The position numbers and the translations under genes were made by a program. Positions 6,753 through 12,269 of a DNA stretch of 12,269 nt are shown here, one piece after another. The stretch spans positions 1 to 12,269 of the forward strand of contig JAEKLU010000144.1 of NCBI GenBank assembly GCA_019509685.1, given 5' to 3'. This DNA comes from Mesorhizobium sp. (GTDB lineage: Bacteria > Pseudomonadota > Alphaproteobacteria > Rhizobiales > Rhizobiaceae). The notes beneath the pieces are model-generated. The model was given only the letters and a program-made list of their open reading frames with translations, had not been told where the DNA came from and did not search any database. Position 1 is the first letter of the stretch; the number at the start of each line of letters is the position of its first letter.

Positions 6753-7349
6753 TTACGATCCCGCCTGTTCCTTGGCGCGTTCGCGTCCTGCAAAGTGACG
6801 GCCGACCAGCCAGGCGACAATTGCGACAACGACGCCGACGGCAAGCGCGATGAGCAGCCGCTCATGCCGGGCAAAGGCCTGGCCCACCAATTGTTCCGCG
6901 CCGAGGCCGAAGACATAGCCGATGCCGCTGAACAGGACGGCCCAGGCCGCCGAAGAGATGGCGTTGAGGATGACGAAGCGCGGCACGGATACGGTCGACA
7001 GGCCGGCGGCGATGCCGCCGACGAGCCGCATGCCGTAGATGTAGCGGTTGGTCAGCACGAAAATGTTGGGGTGGGTGTTGAGCAGCCGGTAGGCGCGGCG
7101 GAATCCCGGACGCTGGCGCAGTCTCCTCACATAGGAATGATCGGCAAAGCTGCGGCCGAGGGTGAAGAAGCCCGTATCGCCGACGAAGGCGCCGAGGAAA
7201 GCGGCGAGAAAAGTCTGCCAGAGCACGAAAACGTGCTGATGCGCGAAGAAGCCGCCGAGGATTGCAGCACTTTCGCCTTCGGCGACGCAACCGAGGAAGA
7301 CGGCGATCAGCCCGTACTGCTCGATGAGATGGTGGACGATTCCGCTCAT
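6753..7349 (-). CDS. DedA/VTT-family membrane protein
   Basis: A 198-residue DedA-family protein; members help maintain membrane potential and some flip undecaprenyl phosphate or phospholipids. Typical residues: E24 and E26 in the first re-entrant region (CVAEGESAAILGG), GDTGFFTLGR (G57, D58, R66), NRYIYGMRLVGGIAAGLS (R102, R108, the F..R.xPg.R-like motif with Tyr-Gly in place of Pro-Gly), and FVILNAISSAAW. Predicted helices lie near 10-35, 43-67, 107-117, 125-152 and 160-184. Its start codon overlaps the stop of the DUF1003 gene as ATGA (7346-7349), so the two are translationally coupled. The arrangement suggests linked membrane roles, but this is inferred. Confidence 0.9.
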   Translation of the reverse strand: MSGIVHHLIEQYGLIAVFLGCVAEGESAAILGGFFAHQHVFVLWQTFLAAFLGAFVGDTGFFTLGRSFADHSYVRRLRQRPGFRRAYRLLNTHPNIFVLTNRYIYGMRLVGGIAAGLSTVSVPRFVILNAISSAAWAVLFSGIGYVFGLGAEQLVGQAFARHERLLIALAVGVVVAIVAWLVGRHFAGRERAKEQAGS

Positions 7350-7909
7350 TGGGTCGCCGGCCGCGCCGACAGCTTCTCGTCGATCTGCCTGAGCTGCTCG
7401 GCCAGGCGCTGGATGTCGTCACGCATGCCGATGATCTCGCCGTGGCGTATCTCATCGAGCTTTTCGTGCAGGGCCATGATCTCGATCTCCGCCTTCAGAT
7501 TGACCTCGTAGTCATGGGCGGCGTCGATGCGGTCGCGCTCGGTCTGGCGGTTCTGCGACATCATGATCACGGGCGCCTGGATCGCCGCAAGCATCGACAG
7601 TACGAGATTGAGGAAGATGAAGGGGTAGGGGTCGAAGGCGTCTCGTGTCAGCAGCCAGGCGTTGCCTGCGGTCCAAACAACGAGAAAGGCCAGGAAGGCG
7701 AGGATGAAGGTCCATGAGCCGCCGACCCGAGCAATGGAGTCGGCGAGACGGTCGCCATAGGTCGAGTGAAAGGCGATGGCCTTGTTGGTGTCGCGCGTGA
7801 TGGTGGTACGCTCGAGCGTCGACTGCAGGACCCGGCTCTCGAGAGGACCAAAGCCTTCCGGCTTTCGCTTGAGCAGGCGGTTCGCCATGTCCTCGACGAT
7901 CTTGTTCAT
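7346..7909 (-). CDS. DUF1003 membrane protein
   Basis: A 187-residue DUF1003 protein of unknown biochemical role. Strongly typical blocks: YGDRLADSIARVGGSWTFIL (51-70), FDPYPFIFLNLVLSMLAAIQ (92-111), APVIMMSQNRQTERDR (112-127) and AHDYEVNLKAEIEIMALHEK (131-150). Two membrane helices are expected at about 65-86 and 96-117. The C-terminal 137-182 is charged and heptad-like, probably a cytoplasmic coiled coil. SD AAGGAGGG lies about 8 bases before the ATG at 7907-7909. It is the first gene of the minus-strand pair with DedA and is divergent from the Tag-like gene. Confidence 0.93.
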   Translation of the reverse strand: MNKIVEDMANRLLKRKPEGFGPLESRVLQSTLERTTITRDTNKAIAFHSTYGDRLADSIARVGGSWTFILAFLAFLVVWTAGNAWLLTRDAFDPYPFIFLNLVLSMLAAIQAPVIMMSQNRQTERDRIDAAHDYEVNLKAEIEIMALHEKLDEIRHGEIIGMRDDIQRLAEQLRQIDEKLSARPATQ

Positions 7910-7966
7910 CTTGTCCCTCCTTCGCCAGAGCCCGGATAGAGGTAGAGGCTGCCGGGCCGAACGGGA

Positions 7967-7992
7967 AGTGATAGATCACGGGAGTGATAGAT
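7967..7992. repeat. Short direct repeat with palindrome between divergent genes
   Basis: AGTGATAGAT occurs at 7967-7976 and again at 7983-7992, 16 bp apart start to start. The first copy is part of the palindrome GTGAT-AG-ATCAC (7968-7979). It lies in the 107-bp gap between the DUF1003 and Tag-like genes, so it may be a regulator site for either one. Confidence 0.4.
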
Positions 7993-8016
7993 TGATCGCA
8001 ACAGGCGAGGACACGA

Positions 8017-8730
8017 ATGCTTGATTTCGAGAAAATCCGGACCCGGGCGGCAAAACGCAAGGGCGGAGATGCCGTGCTGGCGTCGCTGCTCGGACCGATG
8101 CCCGACAATGCCGCGGTGGCGAAGATTCCGGATGACCGCATCCTGTCGACCATGGCCGAGCGCGTCTTTGCCGCCGGCTTCGTCTGGCGCGTCATCGAGC
8201 AGAAGTGGCCGGGCTTCGAAGAGGCGTTCCTCCACTTCGAGCCGAAGCGGCTTTTGTTCCAGCCCGACGATTTCTGGCATGATCTGACGGCCGACAAACG
8301 CATCGTGCGCAACCCGCAGAAGATCAAATCCGTGCGCGACAACGCCGCCTTCGTCGAGCGCGTGTCGAAGGAGCATGGCGGCTTCGGCAAGTTCCTGGCC
8401 GAGTGGCCGGCCGACGATCAGGTCGGGTTGACCGCCTATCTCGCCAAGCATGGCAGCCGGCTCGGCGGCAATACCGGCCAGTATTTGCTGCGCTGGCTGG
8501 AGTGGGACGCGTTCGTCATTTCGGCCGACATGGCCGCCGCGCTCCGCGATGCCGGCCTCGACATCGCCGAGAGCCCGACCTCGAAACGCGACCTCGACAA
8601 GATCCAGGCGCAGCTCAACCAATGGGCGGCAAAGACCGGCCTGCCGCGCCGGCACATCTCGCGCATCCTGGCGATGTCGATCGGCGAGAACCATTCTGTC
8701 GAGACGTTGAGCGCGTACGCGGGCGACTGA
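8017..8730 (+). CDS. DNA-3-methyladenine glycosylase I (Tag)-like protein without zinc ligands
   Basis: A 237-residue helix-hairpin-helix DNA glycosylase relative. Tag excises N3-methyladenine and N3-methylguanine to begin base excision repair. Family features: DDRILSTMAERVFAAGFVWRVIEQKWPGFEEAF (39-71), in which the Glu of MAER matches the catalytic-pocket Glu of the Tag 'LEGQQAGLSW' region, and LTADKRIVRNPQKIKSVRDNA (about 90-110), matching the 'iIRhrgKI.a...Na' block. Unlike E. coli Tag (187 aa, Zn bound by two Cys and two His), this protein has no cysteine at all, so the zinc snap is absent. The C-terminal part is also longer and different. It may be a divergent subfamily with another substrate. 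GAGG (8007-8010) lies 6 bases before the ATG. nadE follows on the same strand after 92 bp. Confidence 0.8.
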   Translation: MLDFEKIRTRAAKRKGGDAVLASLLGPMPDNAAVAKIPDDRILSTMAERVFAAGFVWRVIEQKWPGFEEAFLHFEPKRLLFQPDDFWHDLTADKRIVRNPQKIKSVRDNAAFVERVSKEHGGFGKFLAEWPADDQVGLTAYLAKHGSRLGGNTGQYLLRWLEWDAFVISADMAAALRDAGLDIAESPTSKRDLDKIQAQLNQWAAKTGLPRRHISRILAMSIGENHSVETLSAYAGD

Positions 8731-8822
8731 GCCGGAGCGACAGGATACGATCTTCGATCAGTCCCTATTTGGCATAAGCAAACGCCATTGCCCGGCGATT
8801 TCGGCCACGCTACATCCACTCC

Positions 8823-10502
8823 ATGACCAAGACCGCTCCAGACATCCTGCGCATCGCTATCGCCCAGCTCAACCCGACTGTCGGCGATGTCGCCGGCAAC
8901 CTTGCCAAGGCGCGTGAGGCGCGGGCCGACGCCGCGCGTCAGGGCGCCGACCTGGTGCTCTATACCGAGTTGTTCCTGGCTGGTTATCCGCCGGAAGATT
9001 TGGTGCTGAAGCCGGCCTTTCTGAAGGCCTGCGAAAAGGCCGCGCAGGATTTCGCCAAGGATACGGCCGATGGCGGGCCGGGCGTCATCATCGGCACGCC
9101 GTTGAAGCGCCCTACTGGCACGCACAATTCCATTGTCTTCGCCGATGGCGGCAAGATCATCGCCGAGCGCTACAAGCTCGACCTGCCGAACTATGGCGAA
9201 TTCGACGAGAAGCGTGTCTTCCAGCCCGGACTGGAACTGCAGGGTCCGGTCAATTTCCGCGGCGTGCGCATCGGCATCCCGATCTGCGAGGACATATGGG
9301 GCGAGGTCGCCGTCTGCGAGACGCTGGCCGAGAGCGGCGCCGAGATCCTCCTGGTGCCGAACGGCTCGCCTTACTACCGCGCCAAGATCGACGTTCGCCA
9401 TCAGGTCGTCATCCGCCAGGTCATCGAAACCGGTCTGCCGATGATCTACGCCAACCAGCTTGGCGGCCAGGATGAGGTGATTTTCGACGGCGCCTCGTTT
9501 GCCATCGGCGCCGACAAGACTTTGGCCTTCCAGATGAGCCAGTTCGAGGACGCGGTCGACGTCACCACCTGGAAGCGGACAGGCGAAACCTGGGTCTGCT
9601 CGGAAGGGCCGATGTCGAAAATCCCCGAACGGGAGGAGGCCGATTACCGCGCCTGCATGCTTGGCCTGCGCGACTACGTCAACAAGAACGGCTTCAAGAA
9701 CGTCGTGCTCGGCCTGTCCGGCGGCATCGACTCGGCGATCTGCGCGGCTCTTGCCGTCGATGCGCTCGGCGAGGAGCGGCTGCGCACCGTGATGATGCCG
9801 TATCGCTATACGTCGAAGGATTCGCTGAAGGATGCCGAGGATTGCGCCCGCGCGCTCGGCTGCCGCTACGATATCGTGCCGATCTCGGAGCCGGTCGAAG
9901 GGTTCAGGCACGCGCTGACGCAGCTGTTCGAGGGTACCCAGGAAGGCATCACCGAGGAAAACCTGCAGAGCCGCGCGCGCGGCACGATCCTGATGGCGAT
10001 CTCCAACAAGTTCGGCTCGATGGTCGTCACCACCGGCAACAAGAGCGAGATGTCGGTCGGCTACGCCACGCTTTACGGCGACATGAATGGCGGCTTCAAC
10101 CCGATCAAGGACCTCTACAAGATGCAGGTCTATGGCCTGTCGCGCTGGCGCAATGCGCATGTGCCGCCGGGCGCGCTCGGACCCTCGGGCGAAGTGATCC
10201 CGAAGAACATCATCGACAAGGCGCCGTCGGCGGAGCTGCGCGAGAACCAGACCGACCAGGATTCGCTGCCACCCTATCCGGTGCTGGACGACATCCTGGA
10301 ATGCCTGGTCGAAAACGAGATGAGCGTCGACGACATCGTCGCGCGCGGCCATGAGCGGGCGACCGTGACGCGTATCGAACATCTGCTGTACATCGCCGAA
10401 TACAAGCGCCGGCAGGCCGCACCGGGCGTGAAGATCACCCGCAAGAATTTCGGCCGCGACCGCCGCTACCCAATCACCAACCGGTTCCGGGATCGCGGCT
10501 AA
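8823..10502 (+). CDS. nadE: Glutamine-dependent NAD+ synthetase
   Basis: Last step of NAD+ synthesis: amidates nicotinic acid adenine dinucleotide, using ATP and ammonia drawn from glutamine. The protein has 559 residues in two domains. The nitrilase-type glutaminase domain (about 8-270) shows the catalytic triad as E49 (YTELFLAGYPPEDL), K118 (ERYKLDLPNYGEFDEKR) and C155 (GIPICEDIWG). The synthetase domain (about 275-559) has the pyrophosphatase loop SGGIDSA at 299-305, RYTSKDSLKDAEDCA, TTGNKSEMSVGYATLYGDMNGGFNPIKDLYK and KAPSAELRENQTDQDSLPPYP. The length is typical of the shorter bacterial glutamine-dependent type. The ATG at 8823 has no evident Shine-Dalgarno, but residue 10 onward (RIAIAQLNP) is the normal family beginning, so the start is about right. 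A terminator follows at 10546-10582. Confidence 0.97.
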   Translation: MTKTAPDILRIAIAQLNPTVGDVAGNLAKAREARADAARQGADLVLYTELFLAGYPPEDLVLKPAFLKACEKAAQDFAKDTADGGPGVIIGTPLKRPTGTHNSIVFADGGKIIAERYKLDLPNYGEFDEKRVFQPGLELQGPVNFRGVRIGIPICEDIWGEVAVCETLAESGAEILLVPNGSPYYRAKIDVRHQVVIRQVIETGLPMIYANQLGGQDEVIFDGASFAIGADKTLAFQMSQFEDAVDVTTWKRTGETWVCSEGPMSKIPEREEADYRACMLGLRDYVNKNGFKNVVLGLSGGIDSAICAALAVDALGEERLRTVMMPYRYTSKDSLKDAEDCARALGCRYDIVPISEPVEGFRHALTQLFEGTQEGITEENLQSRARGTILMAISNKFGSMVVTTGNKSEMSVGYATLYGDMNGGFNPIKDLYKMQVYGLSRWRNAHVPPGALGPSGEVIPKNIIDKAPSAELRENQTDQDSLPPYPVLDDILECLVENEMSVDDIVARGHERATVTRIEHLLYIAEYKRRQAAPGVKITRKNFGRDRRYPITNRFRDRG

Positions 10503-10545
10503 CGGTCGTTGGCTGCGGAATCTTGGTATCAGACGGGCTATTGTT

Positions 10546-10582
10546 GCAAATCGGTCTCAGTGGTTAGACCAGATTTGCTTTT
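10546..10582 (+). terminator. Rho-independent terminator of nadE
   Basis: GCAAATC (10546-10552) pairs with GATTTGC (10572-10578) and GGTCT (10553-10557) with AGACC (10566-10570), with one bulged A at 10571 and an 8-base loop. TTTT follows at 10579-10582. It begins 44 bases after the nadE stop. Confidence 0.8.
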
Positions 10583-10595
10583 GCCCGCGCCCTGC

Positions 10596-10624
10596 CTTGG
10601 CGAGGCGATGAGTCGTCCCTATAA
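10596..10624 (+). promoter_or_regulatory. Promoter of the ABC exporter leader
   Basis: CTTGGC (10596-10601), 17 bp, CTATAA (10619-10624). Each hexamer matches five of six bases of the alphaproteobacterial housekeeping consensus CTTGAC-N17-CTATAT, with the common spacing. The transcript would start near 10632, about 265 bases before the exporter ATG, leaving room for a structured leader. Confidence 0.6.
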
Positions 10625-10658
10625 GGGCTTCTCCGCGATTCCCTTTTGGGAGGAACGT

Positions 10659-10700
10659 ATGGCAGGTACCAACATCGTTATGCGAGGCCGCGAAGCCTAG
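10659..10700 (+). CDS. Candidate 13-residue leader peptide (uORF)
   Basis: A short ORF encoding MAGTNIVMRGREA, ending in TAG at 10698-10700. SD core GGAGG (10649-10653) lies 5 bases before the ATG, better than the site at the exporter's own start. The ORF begins about 27 bases after the predicted transcript start. A longer in-frame start at 10608 would lie upstream of that start and is therefore less likely. I do not recognise the peptide. The GGAGG can pair in a small hairpin, and the stop overlaps the AGGC/GCCT hairpin (10685-10698). Position and signals suggest a regulatory uORF; translation is inferred. Confidence 0.45.
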   Translation: MAGTNIVMRGREA

Positions 10701-10804
10701 GTCTGCGCCGGTGCTCCGATGTGTCTTCGGAACGCCAGACGCCGAACAGGCATTTGCCGCTGCCGGTCGCCGCCGAAAGGCGCGCGGCCACCCATACTGA
10801 ACCT

Positions 10805-10845
10805 CCCGTTTTCGAGAACGCCGCTTGGGCGTCGATGCGGGTTTT
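10805..10845 (+). terminator. Terminator-like hairpin within the leader (possible attenuator)
   Basis: CCCG (10805-10808) pairs with CGGG (10838-10841). Inside it CGA/TCG and CGCC/GGCG pairings close the loop GCTTG, and TTTT follows directly at 10842-10845. The stem is interrupted by an internal loop and a bulge. Lying between a promoter and its gene, it would end the transcript early unless it is relieved. Confidence 0.35.
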
Positions 10846-10895
10846 CCAATTTTCGATATTACCGGGACCGGGCTCCTTTGCGCCCGGATGACATC

Positions 10896-12269
10896 ATGGC
10901 TCGTTTAAAACTCGATCTGCGCGCCAGCGCCTTTCGCAGCGTGCTTGGCTTCACGCTCAGCCACTGGCGGCGCCAGCCGTGGCGGCTGTCGTTCATCATG
11001 GGCGCCTTCCTGCTTTCGACGCTGGCAGACGTGCTGACGCCGCTCTATTCCGGCCGGCTGGTCGACGCCGTCGCCAGCAGCGCCGGCGCCGACGCGGTCG
11101 CCTGGAATGCCGCAATGACGGCGTTCTTCACCCTGATGGCGCTCGCCTTGGGCGGTGTCGTGCTGCGCAATGCCGCCTTCATGTGGATCGTCGAGCTGAC
11201 GCTGAAGATGATGTCGGACATCGCGGCGGACGCCTTCCATCGGGTGCAGCGCTTCTCGACCGACTGGCACGCCAACAGCTTTGCCGGATCGACCGTGCGC
11301 AAAGTGACGCGCGGCATGTGGGCGCTCGACCTGCTCAACGACACCATCCTGATCGCGTTGCTGCCGTCGGTGGTCATGCTTGTCGGCTCGACGCTGCTGC
11401 TTGGCTGGTTCTGGCCGTTGATGGGCGCGGTGGTCGCTGCCGGTTCGGTGCTGTTCATCTCCGTCACGACGATGCTATCGCTTGGCTATGTCGCGCCCGC
11501 CGCGCGGCTTGCCAACAGCTGGGACACGCGGCTCGGCGGCTCGCTCGCCGACGCGGTGAGCTGCAACGCCGTGGTCAAGGGTTTTGGCGCGGAGGCGCGC
11601 GAGGAAGCGCGCCTTGCCAAGGTGGTCGCCAAATGGCGGCTGCGCACGGCGCGCACATGGGTGCGCGGCACCATCAACGGCACCACGCAAGGCGTGATGC
11701 TGCTCGCGATGCGGGCGGCAGTGATCGGCCTTGCACTGATGCTGTGGGCCTGGGGCCAGGCAAGCGCCGGCGACGTCGCCTTCGTCTTGACCTCGTTCTT
11801 CGTCCTGCAGGGTTATCTGCGCGATATCGGCACGCATATCCGCAACCTGCAGCGCTCGATCAACGATATGGAGGAACTCGTCGACTTCCAGTCCGAGCCG
11901 CTCGGCATCGAGGACCGGCCCAATGCCGCGCCGATCCGCATCACCGACGGTCACATCGCGTTCGACAAGGTGACGTTCCACTACGGCAACCATCGGCTGC
12001 CGCTCTACCGCGATTTCTCGGTCGATATCGCGGCGGGCGAACGCGTCGGTCTGGTCGGGCATTCGGGATCGGGCAAGACGACTTTCGTCAAGCTGATCCA
12101 GCGGCTCTACGATGTGAATGCAGGTCAGATCCTGATCGACGGCCAGAATATCGCGCAGGTGGGGCAAGCCTCGCTGCGCGGCCAGATCGCCATCGTCCAG
12201 CAGGAGCCGATCCTGTTCCACCGGTCGCTTGCCGAAAACATCGCCTATGCCAGGCCCGGCGCCACGCGG
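10896..12269 (+). CDS. ABC exporter half-transporter (fused permease and ATPase), 3' truncated by window end
   Basis: A type IV (ABCB/MsbA-like) export half-transporter, probably working as a dimer in the inner membrane. The frame is open for 458 codons to the last base; about 130 more residues are expected. The membrane domain spans about 1-330 with helices near 31-51, 73-98, 153-170, 173-195, 263-286 and 293-309, and the coupling-type sequence VVKGFGAEAREEARL at 226-240. The nucleotide-binding domain begins at about 348: A-loop Tyr in TFHYGN (363), Walker A GHSGSGKTT (388-396), and the Q-loop in VQQEPILF (Q436). The ABC signature, Walker B and H-loop lie beyond the window. Substrate unknown. 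The ATG at 10896 has only a weak GGA upstream. Its position after a promoter, small uORF and hairpins suggests leader-based control. Confidence 0.93.
   Translation, partial: MARLKLDLRASAFRSVLGFTLSHWRRQPWRLSFIMGAFLLSTLADVLTPLYSGRLVDAVASSAGADAVAWNAAMTAFFTLMALALGGVVLRNAAFMWIVELTLKMMSDIAADAFHRVQRFSTDWHANSFAGSTVRKVTRGMWALDLLNDTILIALLPSVVMLVGSTLLLGWFWPLMGAVVAAGSVLFISVTTMLSLGYVAPAARLANSWDTRLGGSLADAVSCNAVVKGFGAEAREEARLAKVVAKWRLRTARTWVRGTINGTTQGVMLLAMRAAVIGLALMLWAWGQASAGDVAFVLTSFFVLQGYLRDIGTHIRNLQRSINDMEELVDFQSEPLGIEDRPNAAPIRITDGHIAFDKVTFHYGNHRLPLYRDFSVDIAAGERVGLVGHSGSGKTTFVKLIQRLYDVNAGQILIDGQNIAQVGQASLRGQIAIVQQEPILFHRSLAENIAYARPGATR

Larger units (their letters stand above)
10503..10895. other. Intergenic leader region between nadE and the ABC exporter
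   Basis: These 393 bp hold, in order, the nadE terminator, an alphaproteobacterial-type promoter, a 13-codon ORF with a good Shine-Dalgarno, a hairpin at 10701-10740 (GTCTG/CAGAC outer and TCCGA/TCGGA inner stems), a terminator-like hairpin ending at 10845, and a hairpin next to the exporter start (10868-10887). No protein gene of normal size was accepted here; the reading frame through 10646-10891 looks non-coding. Confidence 0.6.

Noticed and set aside
8436..10382. Very long open frame on the minus strand opposite nadE (648 codons)
   Set aside because: Antisense to an unmistakable nadE; such frames are common in GC-rich genes with strong third-base bias, and the peptide has no recognisable domain.
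10608..10700. Longer 30-codon version of the leader ORF starting at 10608
   Set aside because: Its ATG lies upstream of the transcript start implied by the promoter and between the -35 and -10 elements.
10646..10891. 81-codon frame before the ABC exporter
   Set aside because: No good ribosome site, low-complexity Arg/Pro-rich composition, and it overlaps the better supported uORF and hairpins.
10625..10895. Known riboswitch class (SAM-II, guanidine, speF and similar) in the exporter leader
   Set aside because: I looked for the signature loops and pairings of these elements and could not match any of them; the region is described only as an unassigned leader.
11475..12221. Minus-strand open frame opposite the ABC exporter
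   Set aside because: The plus strand carries Walker A and Q-loop motifs in an uninterrupted frame to the window end.

Overview
The window is GC-rich and densely packed. Its protein content (class II DAHP synthase, a rhizobial-type cytoplasmic GGDEF protein, a DUF1003/DedA pair, a nitrilase-fused NadE, and an Xre/MbcA-like antitoxin with a RES toxin) points to an alphaproteobacterium of the Rhizobiales, most like Mesorhizobium and relatives. This assignment comes from recognising the families, not from a database search. No rRNA, tRNA, CRISPR array, insertion sequence or phage gene was seen, so it reads as ordinary chromosome carrying one small toxin-antitoxin locus.

Layout. 1-648 (+) is the 3' end of a class II DAHP synthase. 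A strong hairpin at 673-704, with A-rich and T-rich flanks, separates it from a convergent GT39-type membrane glycosyltransferase (740-2308, -). A divergent six-helix membrane protein of DUF1345 type follows (2524-3228, +). Then comes a minus-strand toxin-antitoxin pair: an Xre/MbcA-like antitoxin (4046-4423) with its own promoter and a palindrome over the -10, and the RES toxin downstream of it (3291-4086). The toxin is broken by an exact 28-bp tandem duplication. Upstream on the same strand is a soluble diguanylate cyclase (4495-5565).

The right half carries a GFA/CENP-V zinc protein (5884-6303, +), diacylglycerol kinase dgkA (6381-6740, +), and a translationally coupled minus-strand pair of DUF1003 and DedA proteins (7346-7909 and 6753-7349). 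After these come a cysteine-free relative of DNA-3-methyladenine glycosylase I (8017-8730, +) and glutamine-dependent NAD+ synthetase nadE (8823-10502, +) with its own terminator. Last is an ABC exporter half-transporter (10896 to the window end, +), cut off just after its Q-loop.

The two places most worth a second look are these. (1) The RES toxin frameshift removes the C-terminal third, including the region expected to hold the family's conserved serine, while the antitoxin and its promoter stay intact; this looks like a toxin silenced while its antitoxin survives. (2) The 393-bp gap before the ABC exporter holds a near-consensus alphaproteobacterial promoter (CTTGGC-17-CTATAA), a 13-codon ORF with a strong Shine-Dalgarno, several hairpins and a terminator-like stem followed by TTTT. 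Together these look like a leader-peptide/attenuator control region. Functionally, nadE, the shikimate enzyme, dgkA and the glycosyltransferase are housekeeping or envelope genes that do not form one pathway; strand changes and terminators show at least seven independent transcription units.
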